Under the pieces are notes generated by a model. That model made no database searches, was not told the DNA's origin, and saw only the letters and a program-made list of their open reading frames with translations. A program made the translations under genes and the position numbers. This document shows positions 15,203-23,238 of a stretch of DNA of 23,911 nucleotides, piece after piece; positions within the stretch are counted from its first letter, which is position 1; each line of letters begins with the position of its first letter. Where the stretch lies: positions 1-23,911 of the forward strand of contig CAZOFA010000031.1 in assembly GCA_964578975.1 (NCBI GenBank), in the 5' to 3' direction. This DNA comes from CAYRUP01 sp964578975. GTDB lineage: Bacteria > Pseudomonadota > Gammaproteobacteria > DSM-16500.

Positions 15203-15558
15203 CCGACTTCTCCAACGATAATATTTTTGCAGTCATGTGAAATCGATCCCCAATAAACGGTGATTTGATAATTTGGAAATTGGCCAGCGATCGTGCCAAA
15301 ACCGGCCGGTAATAATAATTGATTTTCAGCATTCCACTGACTCAGCAAACGCGGCAAATCATCATCGGTGTGCAATGCTCTCAATCGTTCAACTGCATTG
15401 TTGATTTGGTTGTACGCACTCTGAAAAAAATAAACAGTTTTAACTTTTTGTAACGCGACCCATTGGATGGCATCCATACCCAATAAAATCAAAGAAATAA
15501 GTAATAAACTGATTAGTATTTCAAGCAAACTAAATCCGAAAGCGCGACAAAATTGCAT
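15166..15558 (-). CDS. minor pilin, PilV/GspI-like
   Basis: A 130-residue prepilin. The leader MQFCRAFG is followed by FSLLEILISLLLISLILLGM, the standard processing site and Glu5-containing helix. The short C-terminal domain has two cysteines that may form a disulphide. GAGG stands 5 bp before the ATG at 15558. It is the first gene of the overlapping pilV-pilW-pilX set. No pilY1, pilE or fimT is beside it, unlike the full minor-pilin clusters of Pseudomonas and Legionella. The thioesterase gene diverges 39 bp away. Confidence 0.85.
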   Translation of the reverse strand: MQFCRAFGFSLLEILISLLLISLILLGMDAIQWVALQKVKTVYFFQSAYNQINNAVERLRALHTDDDLPRLLSQWNAENQLLLPAGFGTIAGQFPNYQITVYWGSISHDCKNIIVGEVGCFMENIQLATH

Positions 15559-15567
15559 AATGCCTCA

Positions 15568-15576
15568 TGTTATACT
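15568..15576 (+). promoter_or_regulatory. extended -10 promoter of the thioesterase gene
   Basis: TGT-TATACT lies 22 bp before the ATG at 15598, within the 39-bp gap to the divergent pilin gene. A -35 box is not evident. Confidence 0.45.
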
Positions 15577-15597
15577 GGGGTGATATAAGGATGATTT

Positions 15598-16074
15598 ATG
15601 AGTGAAAAAAACGTATTAAGTGATAGCCGCTCGCTGGTGATGTCAGAAGTGATGACACCGGATATGGCTAATTTTCATGGGAATGTGCATGGCGGGCATA
15701 TTTTGAAATTGCTTGATCGAGTTGCTTATGCGTGCGCATCTCGTTATTCGGGCAAGCATATCGTGACACTTTCTGTCGATCAAGTACTTTTTAAAGAACC
15801 AATTCATGTCGGTGAACTCGTTTCATTTTATGCGAGCGTCAATTATGTTGGCACCAGTTCCATCGAAGTCGGAATACGTGTGCTTGCCGAAAATTTAATT
15901 TCACGTGAACGCAGACACACGAATACATGTTATTTTACGATGGTTGCGTTAGATGAACACGGAAAACCCACCAAAGTTGCACCGCTCACACTCAACACTG
16001 ATATTGAAAAACGACGCTATGAAGATGCGCTGTTGCGCAAAAAAACCTTATTAAAAAACAGAAGAGAAAAATAA
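15598..16074 (+). CDS. acyl-CoA thioesterase, hotdog fold (YciA/ACOT type)
   Basis: Hydrolyses acyl-CoA to free acid and CoA in the cytoplasm; 158 aa, one hotdog domain. The family signature is NFHGNVHGGHILKLLDRVAYA, with Asn29 and Asp40 in the expected catalytic-site positions, followed by VTLSVDQVLFKEPIHVGELV. The C terminus is basic. AAGGA precedes the ATG by about 7 bp. The chain length preference cannot be deduced. It stands alone, convergent with serC; the 64-bp gap between them holds an AT-rich palindrome (ATAATATATTAT) but no convincing terminator. Confidence 0.92.
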   Translation: MSEKNVLSDSRSLVMSEVMTPDMANFHGNVHGGHILKLLDRVAYACASRYSGKHIVTLSVDQVLFKEPIHVGELVSFYASVNYVGTSSIEVGIRVLAENLISRERRHTNTCYFTMVALDEHGKPTKVAPLTLNTDIEKRRYEDALLRKKTLLKNRREK

Positions 16075-16138
16075 TTTAACGACGAGGACTGCTGGGATAA
16101 TATATTATATCTTAAATACTTACCTCAAAGCGCTCACA

Positions 16139-17227
16139 TTATCCATTTTTATTGGCAAAATCCTGCATAAAATCAGTCAACATATCCACACCCGCTTCCG
16201 GCATTGCATTATACATACTGGCACGCACGCCACCCGCCAGCCGATGTCCTTTCAAATTCGTGAGCCCTGCTTTCGCCGCCAATTCTAAAAACTTCGGCGT
16301 CAACTCTGCATTCGTCAAACTAAACGGAATATTCATGATCGAACGACAACCCGGATGCACGCTATTCGTATAAAACTCATGATGACTATCAATAAACGAA
16401 TATAACTTTTGCGCTTTGGTTTGATTCATTTTCGCAAATGCATGCAATCCACCTTTTTGTTTCATCCAACGCAACACTAAACCGGCGATATACCACGCAT
16501 AGGTCGGTGGCGTGTTATAAAAAGATTTATTTTCCGCATTGATTTTGTAGGAATATAACGTTGGCGTGAATGGTAATGCGTCACGTAATAAATCATCGCG
16601 AATAATTGCAATGGTAATACCCGCTTGCCCCACATTTTTTTGTGCGCCTGCGTAAATTAATCCAAACTGATTGACATCCACTGGTTTAGATAAAATGTAC
16701 GATGTCATATCCGCAACTAAAGGCACCTTTCCTGTTTTCGGAACAAATTGGAATTCAACCCCTTCAATCGTTTCATTCGGTGTGTAATGCACATACGATG
16801 CCGCAGGATTTAACGACCATTTTTCTTCAGGTTGTATGGTCACCAATGAATGTGCGATTTCCGTCGTCGCCGCAATATTGATATTGCCATACCGTTTTGC
16901 TTCATCAATTGCTTTTTTGGACCAAATGCCCGTATCAAAATAATCAGCGTTATTTTTTTCATTTAATAAATTGAGCGGCACCATGGCAAACTGTGTCGAA
17001 GCACCGCCCGCTAAAAATAACACGTGATAATTTTTCGGAATCGCCATCAATTCACGCAAATCAGCCTCAGCTTCTTCTGCGACTACTTTAAACTCGGGGC
17101 CACGATGCCCTAACTCCATAATCGACATGCCAGTGCCATGCCAATCTAACATTTCAGCTTGTGCTTGTAATAAGACTTCTTCGGGCAACATAGCTGGGCC
17201 CGCACTAAAATTGAAAATTTTACGCAT
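16139..17227 (-). CDS. serC: phosphoserine aminotransferase SerC
   Basis: PLP-dependent transamination of 3-phosphohydroxypyruvate with glutamate to O-phosphoserine, in serine synthesis; the enzyme also serves the DXP-independent step of pyridoxal phosphate synthesis. The 362-residue length matches E. coli. NFSAGPAMLP opens the protein, GHRGPEF and LFLAGGAST follow, and the PLP lysine is Lys197 in YAGAQKNVG. The C terminus keeps RASMYNAMPE. AGGAG is 6 bp before the ATG, at the end of fumC. It is the last gene of pepN-fumC-serC; serA and serB are not in the window. Confidence 0.97.
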   Translation of the reverse strand: MRKIFNFSAGPAMLPEEVLLQAQAEMLDWHGTGMSIMELGHRGPEFKVVAEEAEADLRELMAIPKNYHVLFLAGGASTQFAMVPLNLLNEKNNADYFDTGIWSKKAIDEAKRYGNINIAATTEIAHSLVTIQPEEKWSLNPAASYVHYTPNETIEGVEFQFVPKTGKVPLVADMTSYILSKPVDVNQFGLIYAGAQKNVGQAGITIAIIRDDLLRDALPFTPTLYSYKINAENKSFYNTPPTYAWYIAGLVLRWMKQKGGLHAFAKMNQTKAQKLYSFIDSHHEFYTNSVHPGCRSIMNIPFSLTNAELTPKFLELAAKAGLTNLKGHRLAGGVRASMYNAMPEAGVDMLTDFMQDFANKNG

Positions 17228-17236
17228 GGGTTCTCC

Positions 17237-18646
17237 TCATTCTCGCGGTTCGATCATTAACTCGGGTCGAACCAGTTTTTTAAATTCTTCTTCTGTTAAA
17301 TGTCCCAGAGCCAGACACGCTTCAAGTAAACTTAAATCTTCATGAAATGCTTTATGGGCAATTTCCGCCGATTTATCATAACCAATTTTTGGCGTGAGCG
17401 CCGTGACGAGCATTAATGAATTATCTAAAAATTTCTGAATGCGTGGCTCATCCGCTTGAAGTTCTTTTACCATAAATTGGGTAAACATATGCATCGCATC
17501 AGAAAGCAAGGTCGTTGAATCAAGAAAATTATAAATCATGACCGGCTTAAATACATTTAATTCAAAATTTCCTTGAGAACCCGCAAACGTGATGGCAGCA
17601 TCATTCCCCATGACTTGCACACACACCATCGTCATCGCTTCACACTGCGTCGGATTGACTTTGCCCGGCATAATCGAAGAACCCGGTTCATTTTCAGGTA
17701 AAATTAATTCACCTAAACCACAGCGTGGGCCGGAACCCAGCCAACGAATATCGTTAGCAATTTTCATCAACGCGCAGGCTAATGTTTTTAATGCGCCACT
17801 CGAAAATACAATGGCATCATGCGCGGCAAGGGCCGCAAATTTGTTGGGAGCGGTTACAAAAGGTAATTCAGTCAAACGCGCAATTTTTTCCGCGGCACGT
17901 TCACCAAATTTAGGATGTGCATTAATTCCGGTGCCAACCGCGGTACCACCGAGTGCTAATTCATATAAACCCGGTAATGTCACTTCAATATTTTTTAACG
18001 CCGCATCTAATTGTGCAATATAACCGGAAAATTCTTGGCCCAATGTGAGTGGCACTGCATCTTGTAAATGCGTACGACCTACTTTCACAATTTTCGCAAA
18101 TTGATGTTGTTTTTCAAGCAGCGCTTGACGTAATTCTTTAATCGCTGGAATTAATTGATTAATTAAACTGGTCGTCGCAGCAATATGCATCGCGGTTGGG
18201 AAAGTGTCATTCGATGATTGTGAACGATTCACATCATCGTTGGGATGAACGGGTTTTTTACTTCCCAGTTTTCCGCCCGCCATTTCAATCGCACGATTCG
18301 CAATCACTTCATTCACATTCATATTGGTTTGTGTACCACTGCCCGTTTGCCACACACGTAATGGAAATTGCTCGGCTAATTTCCCAGCAATCACTTCATC
18401 GGCAGCCGCAATAATTAATTTCATTTTTTCTTCGGATAATAATCCTAATTCATGATTGGTCAGCGCTGCTGCTTTTTTTAAAATCCCAAACGCACGAATT
18501 AATTCTTTCGGCATGGGATCATTGCCAATGGCAAAATGATGCAGAGAACGTTCTGTTTGCGCTCCCCAATAAACATCAGCCGCTACTTCGATTGACCCCA
18601 TGCTATCCGATTCCACACGGGTATTTTTGTTATGTGTACTCATCAT
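17237..18646 (-). CDS. fumC: fumarate hydratase, class II
   Basis: Iron-independent fumarase of the TCA cycle, converting fumarate and malate; homotetrameric and cytoplasmic. The 469-residue length is normal. Conserved blocks are TGSGTQTNMNVNEV, HPNDDVNRSQSSND, GRTHLQDAVP and the fumarase/aspartase signature GSSIMPGKVNP (Ser323-Ser324 of the flexible loop). All expected active-site segments are present. AGGAG overlaps the pepN end, only 3 bp from the first ATG and 6 bp from the second (18643), so translation may begin at the second Met. The gene begins 6 bp after the pepN stop, so the two are cotranscribed. Confidence 0.97.
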   Translation of the reverse strand: MMSTHNKNTRVESDSMGSIEVAADVYWGAQTERSLHHFAIGNDPMPKELIRAFGILKKAAALTNHELGLLSEEKMKLIIAAADEVIAGKLAEQFPLRVWQTGSGTQTNMNVNEVIANRAIEMAGGKLGSKKPVHPNDDVNRSQSSNDTFPTAMHIAATTSLINQLIPAIKELRQALLEKQHQFAKIVKVGRTHLQDAVPLTLGQEFSGYIAQLDAALKNIEVTLPGLYELALGGTAVGTGINAHPKFGERAAEKIARLTELPFVTAPNKFAALAAHDAIVFSSGALKTLACALMKIANDIRWLGSGPRCGLGELILPENEPGSSIMPGKVNPTQCEAMTMVCVQVMGNDAAITFAGSQGNFELNVFKPVMIYNFLDSTTLLSDAMHMFTQFMVKELQADEPRIQKFLDNSLMLVTALTPKIGYDKSAEIAHKAFHEDLSLLEACLALGHLTEEEFKKLVRPELMIEPRE

Positions 18647-18652
18647 CGACTC

Positions 18653-21346
18653 CTATAAACTTTTGATAACTAATTCAGAGACGTCAGGCGAACGTGCCGA
18701 ATGTTTTAATAATTCTAATTGCTCGCGCATCATTTTTTGCCGCGCTATATCATAGCGTTTCCATTCGGTTAATGGCTTAATCATGCGTGCAGCAACCTGC
18801 GGATTTAATGCATCCAACTGCAATATACGCTCTGCCAAAAATTGATACCCCGCCCCACTTTTCTCGTGGAAATGAATGAGATTATGGCCAAATGCACCAA
18901 TTAATGCATATACTTTATTGGGATTTTTAATGTCAAATGCCTCATGATGCAAGAGTTTTTTAACATGAGAAAGCGTCCCTGGCAATTTTGACGTGGCCTG
19001 AAGCGCAAACCATTTATCCACCACCAAGGGGTCATGATGCCATTTTTGATAAAACGCATGGAGTGCGTGGCTGTGCCCAGCCGTTGGATTATTCGTGAGG
19101 GCTCTTAAAGCAGCCATCGTATCTGTCATATTCGCTGATAAAGCTTGATTAAATTGCCGCACGCCCAAGTCCTCGGAATCAGACAACACCATGAGATAAG
19201 CCAGACACAGATTTTTTAAATAACGATTCCCAACAGCTTGCATCGTGAATTCATGTGCGTGATTGTTCTCATTTAACTTGTGATAAATCGTGCTCCATTT
19301 ATTTTTTAATTGCAGCGCTAATTGATGTAAAACAAATTCGCGTGCGGCATGAATCGCATCCACATCAATCACTGCCATTTGTTCTGAGAGATATTTTTCA
19401 GAGGGTAATGTTAACATTTCAGATAACAACCAATTGTCATCTTGAAAAGTATCCAGTGCATAGTCAAACGCATGCACAAATTCGGGCGCGAGTTTAAGTG
19501 ATTTATTTTGCTGGACATCATGCACTAACGATAAAATCGTGTTGATCGCATATTTTTGTCCTGCTTCCCAACGATTAAATAAATCCGTGTCGTGTTGGAA
19601 GAGTAAAACTAAATCTTGATCGCGATAGTGATAATCAATTTTAACGGGCGCTGAAAAATTGCGTAACAATGAAGGGATCGGTTTTGTTTTCACGTTGTTA
19701 AACACAAATTGTTGATGCGATTGCGTGACATGCAAGACGTCATGCGCAATTTCTTTGCCTGATGCATCCAACAACCCCATGCTCAGCGGAATATGCAGCG
19801 GTTTTTTATTTTGTTGACCTGGGGTATCTGGGCAAATTTGTTTAATCTCTAATGTGTAGTTTTGTTGTTTTTCATCGTAATTTTCATTGATTTCTAAGCG
19901 TGGTGTTCCGGCTTGACTGTACCACAAACGAAATTGCGTGAGATCAATCTGTGCGGCATCTTCATGTGCTTTGACAAAATCTTCAATGGTGACTGCTTGA
20001 CCATCGAAGCGCGCAAAATATAAATCCATTCCTTTGCGGAATAAATCGTCGCCCACAATTGTTTTTATCATGCCAATCACTTCAGCACCTTTGTTATAAA
20101 CGGTTGCCGTATAAAAATTATTGATTTCAACATAAGAATCAGGACGAACAGAATGCGCTAAAGGTCCCGCATCTTCAGGAAATTGCACCGTGCGTAATGC
20201 ATTCACATTTTGAATGCGAGTAACAGTTTTGGAAGTCGTGTCGGCCGTAAAACTTTGATCACGAAAAATAGTTAATCCTTCTTTTAAACTGAGTTGAAAC
20301 CAATCGCGACACGTAATGCGATTGCCCGTCCAATTATGAAAATATTCGTGTGCAATCACCGATTCAATGTGAATAAAATCAAGATCGGTTGCGGTTTCTG
20401 GTTTCGCCAAAATATATTTGGTATTAAAAATATTTAAGCCTTTGTTTTCCATGGCACCCATATTAAAATCACTGACGGCCACAATCATGTAAATATCAAG
20501 ATCGTATTCGCGCCCATATTTTTCTTCATCCCAACGCATGGCTTTTTTCACTGCTTGCATGGCATGCGCGCATTTATCACGATTACCTTTTTCCACATAA
20601 ATGCGTAACACCACACGACGGCCTGATGTTGTTATAAAAAAATCGTCAATGCATTCTAGATTTCCTGCCACGAGTGCGAATAAATAACTGGGCTTTTTGA
20701 AAGGATCTTGCCAGGTGACATAATGTTTTCCACTGGGCAATTTGCCTGCTGCAATCGGATTGCCATTTGATAGTAAAACAGGATAACGTTTTTCATCGGC
20801 AATGATTTTGGTGGTATATCGTGCCATGACATCGGGACGATCTAAGAAATAGGTGATACGACGAAATCCTTCCGCTTCGCATTGCGTGCAGAAATTTCCG
20901 CTGGATTTGTAAAGCCCAGACAGCGCGGTATTTTCTTGTGGTTTAATGCGAACTTGAATTTCTAAAGTAAACTGACCTGGAACAGAATAAATAGTTAAAT
21001 TATTTTTTGTTGTCGTGTATTCGTCTGTTTTTAATGCTTTTCCATCCAGCGCAATCGAAAGGAGTTCAAGTTCTTCGCCAACGAGTACAAGTTTTTTGTC
21101 ACTCCCGCGCTCCGTGTCATTCTCGCGTCCCCTGTCATTCCCGCGAAAGCGGGAATCTATCCCAGATGGATCCCCGCCTTCGCGGGGATGACACGGATTA
21201 CGGGAGTGACACGAATTTTTATGCATCGTCAGTATTGATTTAACGACAACAAACTCTTCCTCCAACTGAAATTCCAGATTCACATCCTCAATGAAATAAT
21301 CTGGAACTTGATAATCACTTAAATAAGTCGTTTGAAGTTGATTCAT
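18653..21346 (-). CDS. pepN: aminopeptidase N with an in-frame palindromic-repeat insert
   Basis: M1-family zinc aminopeptidase that trims N-terminal residues from peptides; cytoplasmic in gammaproteobacteria. The substrate-anchoring GAMEN motif is at 297-301 and zinc ligands are His333, His337 (HEYFH) and Glu356. In E. coli PepN the zinc ligands are 297, 301 and 320, so the site is shifted by exactly 36 residues while the 897-aa total is longer than the usual 870. The extra residues lie at about 45-83 and read like a translated repeat (CHSRN, CHPREGGDP, RFRGND, REND, RGSD). The DNA is the hairpin element at 21098-21210. The frame stays open, so the enzyme is probably functional, with an exposed hydrophilic loop in its N-terminal beta domain. 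First gene of pepN-fumC-serC; its ribosome site is weak. Confidence 0.96.
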   Translation of the reverse strand: MNQLQTTYLSDYQVPDYFIEDVNLEFQLEEEFVVVKSILTMHKNSCHSRNPCHPREGGDPSGIDSRFRGNDRGRENDTERGSDKKLVLVGEELELLSIALDGKALKTDEYTTTKNNLTIYSVPGQFTLEIQVRIKPQENTALSGLYKSSGNFCTQCEAEGFRRITYFLDRPDVMARYTTKIIADEKRYPVLLSNGNPIAAGKLPSGKHYVTWQDPFKKPSYLFALVAGNLECIDDFFITTSGRRVVLRIYVEKGNRDKCAHAMQAVKKAMRWDEEKYGREYDLDIYMIVAVSDFNMGAMENKGLNIFNTKYILAKPETATDLDFIHIESVIAHEYFHNWTGNRITCRDWFQLSLKEGLTIFRDQSFTADTTSKTVTRIQNVNALRTVQFPEDAGPLAHSVRPDSYVEINNFYTATVYNKGAEVIGMIKTIVGDDLFRKGMDLYFARFDGQAVTIEDFVKAHEDAAQIDLTQFRLWYSQAGTPRLEINENYDEKQQNYTLEIKQICPDTPGQQNKKPLHIPLSMGLLDASGKEIAHDVLHVTQSHQQFVFNNVKTKPIPSLLRNFSAPVKIDYHYRDQDLVLLFQHDTDLFNRWEAGQKYAINTILSLVHDVQQNKSLKLAPEFVHAFDYALDTFQDDNWLLSEMLTLPSEKYLSEQMAVIDVDAIHAAREFVLHQLALQLKNKWSTIYHKLNENNHAHEFTMQAVGNRYLKNLCLAYLMVLSDSEDLGVRQFNQALSANMTDTMAALRALTNNPTAGHSHALHAFYQKWHHDPLVVDKWFALQATSKLPGTLSHVKKLLHHEAFDIKNPNKVYALIGAFGHNLIHFHEKSGAGYQFLAERILQLDALNPQVAARMIKPLTEWKRYDIARQKMMREQLELLKHSARSPDVSELVIKSL
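21098..21210. repeat. nested palindromic element inside pepN
   Basis: Outer arms GTCACTCCCG and CGGGAGTGAC (10 bp) enclose CCGTGTCAT and ATGACACGG (9 bp), which enclose the core hairpin GTCATTCCCGCG...CGCGGGGATGAC. The left side contains three successive 18-bp half-units beginning TGTCA (from about 21097, 21115 and 21133). The hairpin at 12821-12850 belongs to the same family. Being 18 bp long, the half-units keep the pepN frame. Confidence 0.88.
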
Positions 21347-21364
21347 AGCTATGCTCTTATTAAC

Positions 21365-21393
21365 AATAAAAAACCCCGCATAAGCAGGGTTTA
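21365..21393 (-). terminator. rho-independent terminator of the small secreted protein gene
   Basis: On the minus strand, AAACCCTGC-TTAT-GCGGGGTTT forms a GC-containing stem followed by TTTTTTATTG. It lies 21 bp beyond the stop of the small gene and only about 18 bp before the pepN start, so it may also limit read-through into pepN. Confidence 0.8.
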
Positions 21394-21413
21394 TTTCATC
21401 TTAGCAACGCAAT

Positions 21414-21644
21414 TTATTGAGTTGTTGCTTGTCCTTGTGGGCCTTGTGGACCTTGGGTATTTGCTGCACCTTGCTGCGCTGGCATGGTAGCGGAGCCACT
21501 CACTCCAGGTTGTGTTGCTGTTGGCGCTGCAGTATTCCCTTGCATATTCGGATCATTGGTCGTATTTGGTGCAGTATCTGCCAATACAACGGTTGAAGCC
21601 ATTGCTGCGCTGAGTAAACCAATTGCCAATAACTTTGTCTTCAT
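21414..21644 (-). CDS. small secreted Thr/Ala/Gln/Gly-rich protein, function unknown
   Basis: A 76-residue protein. Residues 1-22 form a signal peptide (MKTKLLAIGLL...VVLA) and the mature 54 residues are low complexity: many Thr, Ala, Gln, Asn, Pro and Gly, including the repeat GPQGPQGQ. It has no cysteine, no aromatic residues in the mature part and no charged cluster, so an intrinsically disordered exported or periplasmic peptide is likely. I recognise no family. The gene has its own terminator and a possible promoter, supporting that it is real. GGGA lies about 10 bp before the ATG. It diverges from ubiG. Confidence 0.72.
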   Translation of the reverse strand: MKTKLLAIGLLSAAMASTVVLADTAPNTTNDPNMQGNTAAPTATQPGVSGSATMPAQQGAANTQGPQGPQGQATTQ

Positions 21645-21683
21645 AGTAAAAATTCCCTTTGGTAAAATAGGTTAGTACGGTTT

Positions 21684-21712
21684 AGTATGATAAACAGAAG
21701 TGAGCCCAACAA
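21684..21712 (-). promoter_or_regulatory. candidate promoter of the small secreted protein gene
   Basis: On the minus strand, TTGTTG (21707-21712) and CATACT (21684-21689) are separated by 17 bp, with four matches each to the sigma-70 hexamers. The leader would be about 33 nt. A plus-strand TATGAT (21686-21691) overlaps it and could serve ubiG, though without a clear -35. Confidence 0.4.
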
Positions 21713-21721
21713 CAAGAGTAA

Positions 21722-22420
21722 ATGATGCGAAATACCAATCAAAACGTGGATTCTATTGAATTAGCAAAGTTTTCGAGCCCCTGGTGGAACCCGGCCGGTG
21801 AATTCAAAGCGCTGCACGATATCAATCCATTGCGACTTCAATATATTGATCAAACTGTTTTGCTCAAAGGAAAAACAGTGTTGGATGTGGGTTGTGGCGG
21901 TGGTATTTTAGCGGAAAGTATGGCGATGCTTGGTGCAACTGTCACAGGCATTGATATGAATGAAGATGCGTTAAATCACGCTCGATTACATCAATTGGAC
22001 CGCGGCCTCAATATTCATTATCAACTCAGCACCGCAGAAAATTTAAGTGAACAACAACCGGCTCAATATGATGTCGTCACCTGCCTTGAAATGCTCGAGC
22101 ATGTGCCCGATCCGCTTTCCATTGTGTTGGCTTGCGCAAAACTAGTAAAACCAAATGGCGATGTATTTTTCTCAACGCTTAATCGCAATCTGAAGTCTTA
22201 TCTGTTTGCAATTCTCGGTGCAGAATATATTTTAAAATTAATTCCTAAAAACACCCATGATTTTGCGAAATTTATTCGCCCGAGCGAAATAAGCGCTTGG
22301 ATGCGAAGCGCAAATCTGACGCTCAAAGAAATGAAAGGATTAAATTACCAACCTTTTACAAAAACATATTTTTTGAATGATGATATTTCTATTAATTACT
22401 TGGTGCATGCGAAAAAATGA
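21722..22420 (+). CDS. ubiG: ubiquinone biosynthesis O-methyltransferase UbiG
   Basis: SAM-dependent enzyme that carries out both O-methylations of ubiquinone synthesis. The 232-residue length is standard. The N-terminal WWNPAGEFKALHDINPLRL segment is diagnostic of UbiG; SAM motif I is VLDVGCGGGILAE at about 53-65, followed by VTGIDMNE and the CLEMLEHVPDP block. The membrane-binding loop region FSTLNRNLKSYLFAI is also kept. Two adjacent ATGs at 21722 and 21725 make the start ambiguous by one codon; no strong ribosome site is seen. The stop overlaps the gph start (ATGA). Confidence 0.97.
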   Translation: MMRNTNQNVDSIELAKFSSPWWNPAGEFKALHDINPLRLQYIDQTVLLKGKTVLDVGCGGGILAESMAMLGATVTGIDMNEDALNHARLHQLDRGLNIHYQLSTAENLSEQQPAQYDVVTCLEMLEHVPDPLSIVLACAKLVKPNGDVFFSTLNRNLKSYLFAILGAEYILKLIPKNTHDFAKFIRPSEISAWMRSANLTLKEMKGLNYQPFTKTYFLNDDISINYLVHAKK

Positions 22421-23082
22421 TGAAAATTAACGCGGTTTTATTTGATCTTGATGGGACGTTACTGGATACAGCCAATGATTTAGGTATGGCGCTCAATCTG
22501 TTGTTACAAGAACATCAATTGCCTATTTTATCTTTAGATGTCATTCGACCTGCTGCGGGCAGTGGTTCTCGAGGACTTTTAAAACTCGGTATGAATATGA
22601 ATCCAGAGGATGAACGTTATCCAGATTTATCAAAACGTTTCTCGGATTTTTATCAAATGAATTTAGTTAACAGCACAAATTTATTTCCTGGCATGGAAGA
22701 GACACTGGATTTTATCGAGAAAAAATCTATGCCCTGGGGAATTGTGACTAACAAACCCGCGCACTACACGGATCAACTCATCAAACATCATCGTCTGGAC
22801 GCGCGTACAAATGTCGTGATTTCTGGTGATTCTCTCGCAAAACGTAAACCTCATCCGGAACCAATTTTGCATGCGTGTCGTCTGCTGCAACAAGAACCCA
22901 AAAATGTTTTATACATTGGTGATTCCGCGATTGATATTATTGCGTGCAAAGCAGCGGGTAGTCCGTCACTGGCGGCATTGTATGGTTATATTCCGACGGA
23001 TGAAAACCCATTAACCTGGGGTGCAAATGGTTATATTAAACACCCCATAGAAATTGTGGACTGGCTTACTAAAAATAGTTAA
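22417..23082 (+). CDS. gph: phosphoglycolate phosphatase-type HAD hydrolase
   Basis: HAD-superfamily phosphatase, 221 aa, that removes phosphate from 2-phosphoglycolate formed during repair of 3'-phosphoglycolate DNA ends. The nucleophile is Asp10 and the acid/base Asp12 in FDLDGTLLDT; motif II is IVTNKP, motif III KRKPHPEP and motif IV YIGDSAIDI. Coupling behind ubiG by a 4-bp overlap is the classical gammaproteobacterial ubiG-gph arrangement, which supports the Gph rather than another HAD assignment. The substrate itself cannot be seen in the sequence. Confidence 0.92.
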   Translation: MMKINAVLFDLDGTLLDTANDLGMALNLLLQEHQLPILSLDVIRPAAGSGSRGLLKLGMNMNPEDERYPDLSKRFSDFYQMNLVNSTNLFPGMEETLDFIEKKSMPWGIVTNKPAHYTDQLIKHHRLDARTNVVISGDSLAKRKPHPEPILHACRLLQQEPKNVLYIGDSAIDIIACKAAGSPSLAALYGYIPTDENPLTWGANGYIKHPIEIVDWLTKNS

Positions 23083-23193
23083 GTATTTTTTTTTGTAGGC
23101 GATGGTGGTGGCGAGTATTCACTAGTACGGATTCCGATTTTAACCTATTGAATTTAATATCATAATTTATCTGAACTTTTTTTATTCCTATTG

Positions 23194-23202
23194 TGCTAAA
23201 AT
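23194..23202 (+). promoter_or_regulatory. extended -10-like promoter of the last gene
   Basis: TGC-TAAAAT stands 36 bp before the ATG at 23239, in an AT-rich gap of 156 bp. No convincing -35 was found. It echoes the TGC-TATAAT boxes at 757-765 and 2262-2270. Confidence 0.4.
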
Positions 23203-23238
23203 TATATAGATGAAAACGAGAAGATACGGTGATTAATT

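Noticed and set aside
16075..16138. Terminator between the convergent thioesterase and serC genes
   Set aside because: Only the AT palindrome ATAATATATTAT is present, with no GC stem or T tract of the expected form.
17589..18023. 144-codon plus-strand frame inside fumC
   Set aside because: Antisense shadow of a strongly conserved fumarase; no ribosome site or family features.
21007..21243. Plus-strand open frame with CHSRAPCHSR-type repeats inside pepN
   Set aside because: It is the opposite-strand reading of the palindromic element; pepN on the minus strand is clearly the coding frame.
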